Shown here: piece by piece, positions 55,088 to 64,000 of the stretch
Layout of the letters: each line of letters begins with the position of its first letter
Numbering within the stretch: position 1 is the stretch's first letter
NCBI GenBank assembly: GCA_020850755.1
Contig: JADZEB010000035.1
Span: forward strand, 1 to 64,000
Length of the DNA: 64,000 nucleotides
Direction: 5' to 3'
Origin: Alphaproteobacteria bacterium
Lineage (GTDB): Bacteria; Pseudomonadota; Alphaproteobacteria; Acetobacterales; Acetobacteraceae
The notes under the pieces: model-generated
Database searches by the model: none
What the model was told of the DNA's origin: nothing
What the model saw: the letters and a program-made list of their open reading frames with translations, nothing else
Made by a program: the position numbers and the translations under genes

Positions 55088-55566
55088 CAGGATGCCTCCC
55101 AGGTACCGGACTTGCCGCCGGACTTGTGCACCAGCCGCACCGCCTCGATGCGCATGCCGCGATCGATCGCCTTGCACATGTCATAGACCGTGAGCGCCGC
55201 GACGGTCGCGGCGGTGAGCGCCTCCATCTCCACCCCGGTGCGGCCCGCAAGCTTGCAGGTGGCGGTGATCTCCACCGCGTTCGCGGCACGGTCGGGCGCA
55301 AGCTCGACCTGCACCGAGGACAGGGCGAGGGGGTGGCAGAGCGGGATCAGATCGGGCGTGCGCTTGGCCGCCATGATGCCGGCAAGCTGCGCCACGGCCA
55401 GCACATCGCCCTTCTTGAGCGTGCGCGCCTCGATCTGCGCCAGCGTTGCCGGGGCCATCACCACGCGCGCCTTGGCCACGGCCACGCGCTCGGTCTCGGC
55501 CTTGGCCGAGACATCGACCATCACCGCGTTGCCCTTGGCATCGAAATGGGTGAGATCGGCGGGCAT
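55087..55566 (-). CDS. moaC: Cyclic pyranopterin monophosphate synthase MoaC, 159 aa
   Basis: Second step of molybdopterin synthesis, forming cyclic pyranopterin monophosphate. Signatures: [51 protein letters not shown] and [20 protein letters not shown], with KSGGKSG near the end. Lies between trpC and moeA, the conserved alphaproteobacterial order. Confidence 0.98.
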   Translation of the reverse strand: MPADLTHFDAKGNAVMVDVSAKAETERVAVAKARVVMAPATLAQIEARTLKKGDVLAVAQLAGIMAAKRTPDLIPLCHPLALSSVQVELAPDRAANAVEITATCKLAGRTGVEMEALTAATVAALTVYDMCKAIDRGMRIEAVRLVHKSGGKSGTWEAS

Positions 55567-55581
55567 GGCGGGGCGCGATCG

Positions 55582-56430
55582 TCAGCGCGGGCGGGCGAGC
55601 AGCGCACGCGTCGCCGCCGCCACGTCCGCCTGGCGCATCAGGCTTTCGCCGACCAGGAAGCAGCGCGCGCCGACCGCGGCCATGCGGGCAAGATCGGCCG
55701 GCGTGGCGAGCCCGCTCTCTGCCACCAGGAGCCGCTCGGCCGGCACGCGCGCGGCCAGCGCCTCGGTGGTGGCGAGATCGGTCTTGAGCGTTTTCAGGTT
55801 GCGGTTGTTGATGCCGATCAGCGGCGAGCGCAGGCGGAGCGCGCGATCCAGTTCGGGCGCGTCGTGGACCTCGATCAGCGCGTCCATGCCGAGGCCGAAG
55901 GCGAGCGATTCCAGCTCGGCCGCCTGGGCGTCCGACAGCGCGGCCATGATGATCAGGATGCAGTCCGCGCCCATCGCGCGCGCTTCCAGCACCTGCCAGG
56001 GGTCGATCATGAAGTCCTTGCGGATCGCCGGCAGGGAGACGGCGGCGCGCGCAGCGATGAGGTGCTCGGGCGCGCCCTGGAAGAAGGGGCCGTCGGTGAG
56101 CACCGACAGGCAGGTGGCGCCGCCCGCCTGGTAGGCGCGGGCGAGGGCGGGCGGGTCGAATTCGGGGCGGATCAGCCCGCCTGAGGGCGAGGCCTTCTTT
56201 ATCTCGGCGATCAGCCCGTAGCCCGTCCCGGCCGAGGCCGCGCGCAAGGCGCGCAGGAAGCCGCGCGGGGCATCGGCAGCGCGTGCGCGCCGTTCCATCT
56301 CGGCGGTGGGCGTCGCGGCCTTGCGCGTCTCGACATCGGCACGCGTGCGCGCGCAGATCCGCGCCAGCACGTCGGGCAGCTCGGGCGCGGCGTTCGCGGC
56401 GCGCGTCGTGGTGGTGGCGCTCATGCTCAT
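55582..56430 (-). CDS. trpC: Indole-3-glycerol phosphate synthase, 282 aa
   Basis: TIM-barrel enzyme of tryptophan synthesis. Motifs include [19 protein letters not shown] (catalytic Lys), [44 protein letters not shown] and LVAESGL. Two in-frame ATGs, 56430 and 56424; the first is listed. It starts two bases after the trpD stop, as a separate TrpC without a TrpF fusion. Confidence 0.97.
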   Translation of the reverse strand: MSMSATTTTRAANAAPELPDVLARICARTRADVETRKAATPTAEMERRARAADAPRGFLRALRAASAGTGYGLIAEIKKASPSGGLIRPEFDPPALARAYQAGGATCLSVLTDGPFFQGAPEHLIAARAAVSLPAIRKDFMIDPWQVLEARAMGADCILIIMAALSDAQAAELESLAFGLGMDALIEVHDAPELDRALRLRSPLIGINNRNLKTLKTDLATTEALAARVPAERLLVAESGLATPADLARMAAVGARCFLVGESLMRQADVAAATRALLARPR

Positions 56431-56432
56431 GC

Positions 56433-57463
<1,031 letters not shown>

Positions 57464-57467
<4 letters not shown>

Positions 57468-58057
57468 GCCGGCACCGGCGCGTTCTGGCCCTGGGCCAGG
57501 CGCAGGAAGTTGCGCAACAGGTCGTGGCCGTTCTGGCTGGCGATGCTCTCGGGGTGGAACTGCACGCCCCAGATCGGCAGGGTGCGGTGCGCCAGCCCCA
57601 TGATCAGCCCGTCCTCGGTCTGTGCCGTGACGACCAGCTCGCGCGGCAGGCTGTCGCGCGCGACGATCAGCGAATGGTAGCGCGTGGCACGGAACGGGGA
57701 GGGCAGGCCCGCGAATACATCGGTGCCGCGATGGTAAATGCTGCTGATCTTGCCGTGCATAGGCACCGGCGCACGCACCACCTGGCCGCCGAATGCCTGT
57801 CCGATCGCCTGGTGGCCGAGGCAGACGCCGAGGATCGGGATGCGGCCGGCGGCCTGCTCGATCAGGCCGAGGCAGATGCCGGCCCTGTCCGGGTCGCACG
57901 GGCCGGGCGAGATCACGATGCCGTCCGGGCGCATCGCCAGCGCCTGCTCGACCGACAGCGCATCGTTGCGGCGCACGACGGTTTCGGCGCCGAGATCGCC
58001 CAGGAAGTGGTAGAGGTTGAAGGTGAAGCTGTCGTAGTTGTCGATCAGCAGCAACAT
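57464..58057 (-). CDS. trpG: Anthranilate synthase component II (glutamine amidotransferase), 197 aa
   Basis: Supplies ammonia from glutamine to Trp[21 protein letters not shown], oxyanion ISPGPCDP, catalytic Cys in [15 protein letters not shown], and His-Glu in WGVQFHPES. Overlaps trpD. Upstream, a weak TATGCT -10 candidate at 58188-58183 (minus) lies next to the copper ATPase operator, so trpG probably has its own promoter. trpE lies beyond an inverted gene, about 2.8 kb away. Confidence 0.96.
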
Positions 58058-58204
58058 GGCGGCGGGTCCTTCGCTGGCGGCAGAGGATGCACGCCGGGCG
58101 GGCGAACGGTCAAGCAAGCGGCGGCGGCGCGCTGCTCGACCTGCCAGACCGTCGGCGCAGGGCCGCCTTGCGCGGGGCGCGTAGCATACCGCATCACGCG
58201 GCGC

Positions 58205-58236
58205 TTGACCTTGCCCCAGGGGCAACCCCCAGCTTT
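58205..58236 (+). promoter_or_regulatory. MerR/CueR-type operator-promoter of the copper ATPase
   Basis: TTGACC (58205-58210) is followed by a 7+1+7 dyad, TTGCCCC-A-GGGGCAA (58211-58225), inside a long spacer of 19-20 bp, then a poor -10 (CAGCTT/AGCTTT). The dyad centre is 14 bases from the first T of the -35, the same geometry as the E. coli copA promoter recognised by CueR. No merR-family gene lies in the window. Confidence 0.65.
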
Positions 58237-58272
58237 TCACGCGGGACGCCAACTGCAAATGTGAGCACCGAC

Positions 58273-60744
58273 ATGAACAGCACAGCCGCTATCCTGGAAG
58301 CCCCCCGCCCGCACCAGCCCGCCGCGCCCGCCGCCGCGGCCGGCGCTGGCACCATCCGCCTGCCGCTTGCCGGCATGAGCTGCGCCTCCTGCGCGGCGCG
58401 GATCGAGCGCGCGCTCGCGGAGGTGCCGGGCGTCGCCTCGGCCAGCGTCAATTTCGCCAGCGAGGCGGCAAACGTCGCCTATGACCCGTCGCGCACCAGC
58501 CCGGCCGCACTTGCCGCAGCGGTGGCCGATGCCGGCTACGAGGTGCCCGAGGAGGTGCGCGAGTTCCGCATCGAGGGCATGACCTGCGCCTCCTGCGCCG
58601 GACGGGTGGAGAAGGCGCTGGCCGCCGTGCCGGGCGTGATCGAGGCGAGCGTCAACCTAGTGGGCGAAACCGCGCGGGTGAAGGCGCCAGCGGGCGTGGT
58701 GGACATCGCCTCGCTCGCGGCCGCCGTCGAGGATGCGGGCTATGCGCTGCACCCGCTCGCGGCCGAGGGCGCGGCAGCCGATGCCGAGCAGGCGGCAGCC
58801 GCGGCCCGCGCCCGGCGCGACCTGGTCGTGCTCGGCGCGTCGGCGGCGCTGTCCTTGCCCTTTCTGGTCGAGATGGTGATGCACCTCGCCGGCAGCCATC
58901 ACGCGCTTCTGCCCGGCTGGCTGCAAGTGCTGCTCGCAACCCCGGTGCTGTTCTGGGGGGGCGCGCGTTTCTGGCGCGCCGCCTGGGCGGGCTTGCGCGC
59001 GCGCGCCGGCAACATGGACCAGCTCGTGGTGCTGGGCGCGGGCTCGGCCTATGGCGTCAGCCTCTATCACCTGTTCGTCTCGCCGGGCCCCCTCTATTTC
59101 GAGGCGGCGGCGGTGTTGGTGACGCTGGTGCTGCTCGGCAAGGTGCTGGAGGCGCGCGCCAAGGCCGGCACGGCGGCGGCGGTGCGCGCGCTGATGGCGC
59201 TGCGCCCCGACACCGCGACCCGCATCCGCGACGGCGCCGAGGAGAAGGTGCAGATCGCCGCGCTGGCGGCGGGCGACGTGATCAAGGTCCGCCCGGGCGA
59301 GGCGATCGCCGCCGACGGCACCGTGACCGAGGGCGAGGGCGAGGTCGATGAATCCCTCATCACCGGCGAAAGCCGGCCCGTGGCCAAGGCGCCCGGCGCT
59401 GCCGTGATCGGCGGCGCGGTGAACGGGGCGGGGCTGCTGATGGTGCGCGTGACCGCAGTCGGGCAGGGCTCGACGCTCGCGCGCATCATCCGCGCGGTGC
59501 AGGCGGCGCAGGGCTCGAAGGCGCCGGTGCAGGCGCTGGTCGATCGTGTCTCGGCGGTGTTCGTGCCGGCGGTGATTCTGGTGGCGCTAGCGACCTTCGC
59601 CGGCTGGCTGATGGCCGGCGCCAGCCACGAGCAGGCGATCCTGAACGCGGTCGCGGTGCTGGTTATCGCCTGCCCCTGCGCGCTCGGGTTGGCCACACCT
59701 GCGGCCCTGGTCGCCGGCACGGGTGCGGCGGCGCGGCGCGGGATACTGATCCGCGATGCCGCCGCACTCGAGCGCGCGCGCACGCTCGACACGGTGGTGT
59801 TCGACAAGACCGGCACGCTGACCGAGGGGAAGCTCGCGGCGACGAAGCTCGTCCCGCTGGCGCCAGGCGTGGACGAGGCGGGCCTGCTCCGCCTCGCCGC
59901 TGCACTCCAGCAGGGCAGCGAGCATCCGCTCGCGCGCGGCGTGCTGGCGGCGGCGGCCGAGCGCGGGATCGGGCTGCCCTCGTTGTCGGAGTTCGAGGCG
60001 CGCGTCGGGCGCGGTGTTGCCGGCATGGTGGAGGGCGTTGGCTTCGCGCTCGGCTCGCGCAAGCTGGTGGCCGAGGAGGGGCTCGCCCAGGCGCTCGCCG
60101 CGCACGAGGAAGCCGCGCAGGCACTGGAGGCCGAGGGCGCGACGGTGGTGTTCCTGCTGCGCACCGGCCGCAACCCGGCGCTGCTTGGCCTGATCGCGCT
60201 CGCCGACCGGCTGCGGCCGGAGACGAAGGAGGCGATCGGCGCCGTGCGCGCGCTCGGCCTCGCGCCGATCATGCTGACGGGCGATACCGCCCGCACCGCC
60301 GCGCGCATCGCCGAGGAGGCCGGCATCTCCGAGGTGATCGCCGAGGTCTCGCCCGAGGGCAAGGCCGCGGCGATCGCCGAACTGCACGCCAAGGGGCGCA
60401 CGGTGGCGATGGTGGGCGATGGCATCAACGACGCCCCGGCGCTGGCGGCGGCCGATCTCGGCATCGCCATGGGCGGGGGCACCGACGTGGCCATGGCCAC
60501 CGCCGGTGTCACGCTGATGCGCGGCGATCCGCGCCTCGTGCCGGGGGCGGTGGCGATCGCGCGCGCGACCTTGCGCACGATCCGCCAGAACCTGGTCTGG
60601 GCCTTCGCCTACAATGTGGTGGCGATCCCGCTTGCCGCTCTCGGCTATCTCTCGCCAGTGATCGCGGGTGCGGCGATGGCGATGAGCAGCGTCTCGGTGG
60701 TGCTGAACGCGCTTCGGCTGCGCCATTTCGGCGCGCGGCAGTAG
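58273..60744 (+). CDS. copA: Copper-translocating P1B-type ATPase, 823 aa
   Basis: Pumps copper(I) out of the cytoplasm. Two N-terminal heavy-metal domains, GMSCASC (34-40) and GMTCASC (102-108). Eight membrane helices expected. Actuator TGES, membrane CPC motif at 467-469 in [12 protein letters not shown], phosphorylation DKTGT at 511-515, the HP locus SEHPLA, and [14 protein letters not shown] at 58261 is an alternative start four codons upstream. It is inserted between trpE and trpG in opposite orientation and is preceded by a CueR-type operator. Confidence 0.95.
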   Translation: MNSTAAILEAPRPHQPAAPAAAAGAGTIRLPLAGMSCASCAARIERALAEVPGVASASVNFASEAANVAYDPSRTSPAALAAAVADAGYEVPEEVREFRIEGMTCASCAGRVEKALAAVPGVIEASVNLVGETARVKAPAGVVDIASLAAAVEDAGYALHPLAAEGAAADAEQAAAAARARRDLVVLGASAALSLPFLVEMVMHLAGSHHALLPGWLQVLLATPVLFWGGARFWRAAWAGLRARAGNMDQLVVLGAGSAYGVSLYHLFVSPGPLYFEAAAVLVTLVLLGKVLEARAKAGTAAAVRALMALRPDTATRIRDGAEEKVQIAALAAGDVIKVRPGEAIAADGTVTEGEGEVDESLITGESRPVAKAPGAAVIGGAVNGAGLLMVRVTAVGQGSTLARIIRAVQAAQGSKAPVQALVDRVSAVFVPAVILVALATFAGWLMAGASHEQAILNAVAVLVIACPCALGLATPAALVAGTGAAARRGILIRDAAALERARTLDTVVFDKTGTLTEGKLAATKLVPLAPGVDEAGLLRLAAALQQGSEHPLARGVLAAAAERGIGLPSLSEFEARVGRGVAGMVEGVGFALGSRKLVAEEGLAQALAAHEEAAQALEAEGATVVFLLRTGRNPALLGLIALADRLRPETKEAIGAVRALGLAPIMLTGDTARTAARIAEEAGISEVIAEVSPEGKAAAIAELHAKGRTVAMVGDGINDAPALAAADLGIAMGGGTDVAMATAGVTLMRGDPRLVPGAVAIARATLRTIRQNLVWAFAYNVVAIPLAALGYLSPVIAGAAMAMSSVSVVLNALRLRHFGARQ

Positions 60745-60776
60745 AGGACGGCCCCGCCGGCGGAGCGCGGGCGGCG

Positions 60777-60869
60777 CTAGAGCAGCGTGAAGGCCATCAG
60801 CCAGACGAGAGCCGCGCCGAGCGCAACCAGGGCGGCCTCGCGCAGGCAGGCGGCGGTCAGGCGCGGCAT
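60777..60869 (-). CDS. Putative 30-residue single-helix membrane protein
   Basis: Unrecognised. The ATG lies 12 bp after the trpE stop with a GGCGGGG stretch upstream. The product is a short basic/polar N terminus (MPRLTAACLRE) followed by about 18 hydrophobic residues ending LLstop, a typical single transmembrane helix. Likely co-transcribed with trpE if real. The last 12 bases, read on the plus strand, are CTAGAGCAGCGT, identical to the start of the 130-bp repeat. Small size makes chance occurrence possible. Confidence 0.4.
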   Translation of the reverse strand: MPRLTAACLREAALVALGAALVWLMAFTLL

Positions 60870-60881
60870 CGCCCCGCCGCC

Positions 60882-62411
60882 CTAGCCGCCGGTCGCGCCG
60901 CGCCGGGCGCGGGTCTCGAACAGCACCGCCTCCTCGGCGGCGCGGATCAGGGCGCGCGCCTTGTGCTGCGTCTCCTCGAACTCCAACTGCGCGTCGCTGT
61001 CGGCCACCACCCCGCCGCCGGCCTGGACATACATCACGCCGTCCTTCACCACCGCCGTGCGCAGGCCGATGCAGGTATCCATGCTGCCATTGGCGGCGAA
61101 GTAGCCGATGCAGCCGGCATAGATGCCGCGCCGCTCGGGCTCCAGCTCCTCGATGATCTCCATCGCGCGGACCTTGGGCGCGCCGGTGAGCGTGCCGGCC
61201 GGGAAGCCCGCCACCAGCGCATCGAGCGCATCGAGCCCCTCGCGCAGCTCGCCCTCGACGTTGGAGACGATGTGCATGACATGGCTGTAGCGCTCGACCA
61301 CGAACTGCTCGGTCACGCGCACCGTGCCGATCCTGGCCACGCGCCCGACATCGTTGCGGCCGAGATCGAGCAGCATCAGGTGCTCGGCCCGCTCCTTGGG
61401 GTCGGCAAGCAGCTCCTGCTCCAGCGCGACATCCTCGGCATGGTCCTTGCCGCGCCGGCGCGTGCCGGCGAGCGGGCGGATCGTGACCTTGCCCTCGCGC
61501 AGCCGCACCAGGATCTCGGGCGAGGAGCCCACCACCTGGAAGCCGCCGAAATCGAGGAAGAACAGGAACGGCGAGGGGTTGAGGCGGCGGAGCGCCCGAT
61601 AGAGCGCGAAGGGCGGCAGCGCGAAGGGCACCGAGAAGCGCTGCGAGGGCACGATCTGGAACGCATCGCCGGCGCGGATATACTCCTTCGCCGTCTCGAC
61701 CATGCCCAGGAACTGCTCGTGCGTGACGTTCGAGCGCGGCGGCGGCAGGGCCGGCATCTCGGGCGCGGCGGGGCGCAGCGGCAGGGGCTGCTCGAAGGCC
61801 GCCAGCACCTCGGCCAGCCGCGCCTCTGCCGTGGCCCAGGCCGCCTCGGCGTCGATGCCGGGGGCGGGGCGGACGGGGGTCACCACCGTGATCGTGTCGG
61901 CGATATTGTCGAAGATCGCCATCACGGTCGGGCGCAGCATCACCGCGTCGGGCAGGGCGAGCCGGTCGGGCTTGAGCGCGGGCAGCCGCTCCATCAGCCG
62001 GACCATGTCGTAGCCGAGATAACCGACCAGGCCGGCCGCCATCGGTGGCAGCCCGGCGGGGATGTCGATGCGGCTTTCGCGTTCGAGCGTGCGCAGTGCC
62101 GCGAGCGGCGCCTCGGCCATCGGCTTGAAGGCGTCGGGATCGGTGAGCGCGGTTCGGTTCACCTCCACCCGCTCGCCCTTGCAGCGCCAGATCAGGTCGG
62201 GCGCGCAGCCGATGATCGAGTAGCGGCCGCGCACCGCACCGCCCTCGACGCTTTCGAGCAGGAAGCTGTTCGCCCGCCCGGCGGCGAGTTTCATGAAGGC
62301 CGAGACCGGTGTCTCCAGGTCGGCCACCGTGCTGGTCCACAGAAGCTGCGCCTCTCCGGCCTGGTAGCGGGCGCTGAACGCGGCCTTGTCGGGCGGGGGC
62401 GGAGGGGTCAT
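60882..62411 (-). CDS. trpE: Anthranilate synthase component I, 509 aa
   Basis: Converts chorismate to anthranilate using ammonia from TrpG. N-terminal regulatory part with the feedback-site-like LLESVEGG region, and the chorismate-binding domain with PSPFLFFLDFGGFQVVGSSPE, RPLAGTRRRG, LMLLDLGRNDVGRV, GTLTGAPKVRAMEII and RRGIYAGCIGYF. Separate from TrpG (not a fusion). No Trp-rich leader peptide or attenuator is seen in the 50-bp gap upstream, so it may be read from the ppiD transcript. Confidence 0.97.
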   Translation of the reverse strand: MTPPPPPDKAAFSARYQAGEAQLLWTSTVADLETPVSAFMKLAAGRANSFLLESVEGGAVRGRYSIIGCAPDLIWRCKGERVEVNRTALTDPDAFKPMAEAPLAALRTLERESRIDIPAGLPPMAAGLVGYLGYDMVRLMERLPALKPDRLALPDAVMLRPTVMAIFDNIADTITVVTPVRPAPGIDAEAAWATAEARLAEVLAAFEQPLPLRPAAPEMPALPPPRSNVTHEQFLGMVETAKEYIRAGDAFQIVPSQRFSVPFALPPFALYRALRRLNPSPFLFFLDFGGFQVVGSSPEILVRLREGKVTIRPLAGTRRRGKDHAEDVALEQELLADPKERAEHLMLLDLGRNDVGRVARIGTVRVTEQFVVERYSHVMHIVSNVEGELREGLDALDALVAGFPAGTLTGAPKVRAMEIIEELEPERRGIYAGCIGYFAANGSMDTCIGLRTAVVKDGVMYVQAGGGVVADSDAQLEFEETQHKARALIRAAEEAVLFETRARRGATGG

Positions 62412-62461
62412 GGCGATGGGTCCGGCTCGGTGTGCGTATCGCGGCGGCGGCGGCGGCGCCG

Positions 62462-64000
62462 CTACTGCGGGGAGACGATGTTGTTGATCACGGTCTGGTT
62501 GACGGTGATCGAGGCGCGCTGGCGCAGCGCCACCAGGAACTGCCGCTCCAGATCATCCGCCAGTCCGAGGCCGAGGCGCGTGCGGACATTGGCGACGCCG
62601 GCGGCATCCGCGGCCGGGTCGGGGCGCGTGACCTCGACCAGCTGGGCGACGACATAGGATTCCTCGGTGCGCACCATGGTGGGCTCGCCCTGTCGCAGCG
62701 CGAACAGCGGCCCGAGCATCTCGGCCGGCACGCCCGAGCCCTGCACCTGCGCGCGCCCGACCGATGGCGAGCGCGTGACGGTGGCCCCGGCTGCGGCGGC
62801 GGCCTCGGCCATCGGCTTGCCTTCCTTGAGTGCGGCGAGCAGGGCCGCGGCGGCGGTTTCCTGCGCGCGGCGACGCTGGTCGGTGTTCCAGGCGGCGCGC
62901 ACGCCTTCAGCCACCGTCTCGAACGGGCGCAGCGCGGGCGGCGTGATGCCTTCGACCCGGACGAAGAAGTAGATGTTGTTCTCGGCCTCGACCATGCGGT
63001 TGTCGGTCTGGCCGGGTTCGGTGGCGAAAGCCTGCTCCACCAGCTGCTGGCCGATCGGATCGAGATCGACCGGAGCGCCTGTGGCGTCTTGCCCCTCGCG
63101 GTCGATCGCCTCGATCGTGCGCATGGGCAGTTCGTGCCGGCGCGCCACCTCCTCGATCGGCAGGCCCTCGGCGAGCGAATCCTCGACCTTGTTCACGGTG
63201 TCGATCGCCACCTCGACCGAGCGGTCGCGCGCCATCTCCTCGCGCATCCGGTCCTTGACCTCGTCGAAGGTCACGGGGCGCGGCGGCGTGATCGTGCCGA
63301 CGCGCAGCACATGCAGCCCGAGCGGCGAGCGCACCGGACCCACCACCGTCCCGGTGGCGGCGCCGAACACCGGATCGGCCAGCGCGGCAAGCGGCATCTC
63401 CTGGCGCGACACGGTGCCGAGCGCGACCGGCTGGGCGTTCGCCGCGCGCGCCTCGGTGCTGATCGCCTCCCAGCTTGCGCCGCCCTTCCAGGCGGCGGCC
63501 AGACGTTCGGCCACGGCCTCGTCGCGGGTTACGATCTGCTGCACCTCGCGCCGCTCGGGCTGGTCGTAGTTGGCGCGCCGCTCGGGAAAGGCGAGGCGCA
63601 GATCCTCGTCGCTGATGCTCACCCGCGCGGCGACGATCTCGGGGCTCAGCATCATGACGCTGATCTTGCGATACTCGGGCGCCTGGAAGGCATCGGGGTT
63701 GTTCTCGTGGAAGCGGCGAAGCTGCTCCTCGGTGGCGGCGGCGGGCTCGGGGGCGGCCTCGAAGCGGAAGGCCACCATGTCGGCCACGCGGCGTTCGTTC
63801 TGGTAGGCGTAGGCCAGGCGGGCGAGGCTCTGCGGGGCGGTGGCGTTGGCGCGCACGGTGCCGCCGAGCTGCTGGCGCAACAGGTTCTCGCGCAGGCGGG
63901 CAACGAAGAATGCCTCGGAGAATCCGCTGCGTTGCAGCGCGTTGTTGAACTCCGCGACGCTGAACCGCCCGTCCACGCCCTGGAAATTCGGGTCGGAGAT
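62462..64000 (-). CDS. PpiD/SurA-type periplasmic peptidyl-prolyl isomerase, C-terminal part
   Basis: Membrane-anchored chaperone of the parvulin group, expected to help fold exported proteins. The frame is open to the window edge, so the N-terminal anchor is missing. Visible: the PpiD-type segment FQGVDGRFSVAEFNNALQ, charged helical regions, a parvulin-like domain around residues 180-260 of the visible part (REVQQIV...VGPVRSPLGLHVLRV), and a second chaperone-like half. The ppiD-trpE-trpG order is common in Alphaproteobacteria. Confidence 0.88.
   Translation of the reverse strand: MSDPNFQGVDGRFSVAEFNNALQRSGFSEAFFVARLRENLLRQQLGGTVRANATAPQSLARLAYAYQNERRVADMVAFRFEAAPEPAAATEEQLRRFHENNPDAFQAPEYRKISVMMLSPEIVAARVSISDEDLRLAFPERRANYDQPERREVQQIVTRDEAVAERLAAAWKGGASWEAISTEARAANAQPVALGTVSRQEMPLAALADPVFGAATGTVVGPVRSPLGLHVLRVGTITPPRPVTFDEVKDRMREEMARDRSVEVAIDTVNKVEDSLAEGLPIEEVARRHELPMRTIEAIDREGQDATGAPVDLDPIGQQLVEQAFATEPGQTDNRMVEAENNIYFFVRVEGITPPALRPFETVAEGVRAAWNTDQRRRAQETAAAALLAALKEGKPMAEAAAAAGATVTRSPSVGRAQVQGSGVPAEMLGPLFALRQGEPTMVRTEESYVVAQLVEVTRPDPAADAAGVANVRTRLGLGLADDLERQFLVALRQRASITVNQTVINNIVSPQ

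Noticed and set aside
62412-62461. Tryptophan attenuator before trpE
   Set aside because: The gap is 50 bp, with no leader peptide containing Trp codons and no terminator/antiterminator pair.

Overview
This window is a gene-dense, high-GC stretch from an alphaproteobacterial chromosome. Three things support this: conserved gene order (clpX-lon-hupB, a complete 14-gene nuo operon running into a biotin ligase gene, rpsB-tsf-pyrH-frr-uppS-cdsA-dxr-rseP-bamA-skp-lpxD-fabZ-lpxA-lpxI-lpxB, and ppiD-trpE/trpGDC-moaC-moeA-lexA-comEC-gltX), a short prolyl-tRNA synthetase with no editing domain, and a GTTC-N7-GTTC LexA operator. A member of the Rhodospirillales/Acetobacterales side is plausible, but that rests on gene order and protein style only.

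Layout. 1-3917: end of clpX, lon, hupB (protein quality control and nucleoid protein). 3969-4264: tRNA-Val(TAC) and tRNA-Asp(GTC). 4503-19225: nuoA-N, all 14 subunits of respiratory complex I on the plus strand. 19222-23372: birA, coaX, rnj, a DUF1467 gene and tag, mostly overlapping or tightly packed. 23373-23806: an AT-richer gap holding a minus-strand terminator with no gene of its own. 23807-31375: proS, a DJ-1/PfpI gene, the lolC/E-lolD lipoprotein exporter and dnaE. 31372-31501: first copy of a 130-bp double-hairpin repeat. 31783-47747: translation factors (rpsB, tsf, frr), pyrH, then isoprenoid, phospholipid and lipid A synthesis and outer-membrane assembly genes, followed by gloA. 47783-49812: a small phosphatase and the convergent gltX, separated exactly by the second, inverted repeat copy. 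49990-52269: comEC. 52365-52897: a low-GC split gene. 52993-62411 (minus): lexA, moeA, moaC, trpC, trpD, trpG and, beyond an oppositely oriented copper ATPase gene, a 30-codon ORF and trpE. The window ends inside a ppiD-like gene.

How the parts work together. The nuo operon supplies NADH-driven proton pumping. The central block couples translation to envelope building: UppS and Dxr (isoprenoids), CdsA (CDP-diacylglycerol), RseP and BamA/Skp (envelope proteolysis and outer-membrane protein assembly), LpxD/A/I/B with FabZ (lipid A), and Lol (lipoprotein export).

Regulation visible in the sequence: sigma-70-like promoters before hupB, tRNA-Asp, proS, pyrH and lexA; two LexA boxes at lexA; a MerR/CueR-type operator-promoter before the copper ATPase; an intrinsic terminator after tsf; and an AT-rich hairpin between rpsB and tsf.

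Most unusual items: the 130-bp CTAG-ended double-hairpin repeat (two inverted copies, 117 of 130 bases identical, one compensatory stem change) that carries the stop codons of adjoining genes; a split gene with a T_TTT_TTG heptamer in the correct phase for -1 frameshifting; a histidine-rich insert in NuoL; an LpxB with altered motifs; a 17-base element shared by the proS and bamA leaders; and a 30-residue membrane ORF after trpE. No phage, insertion sequence, CRISPR array or biosynthetic cluster was seen.
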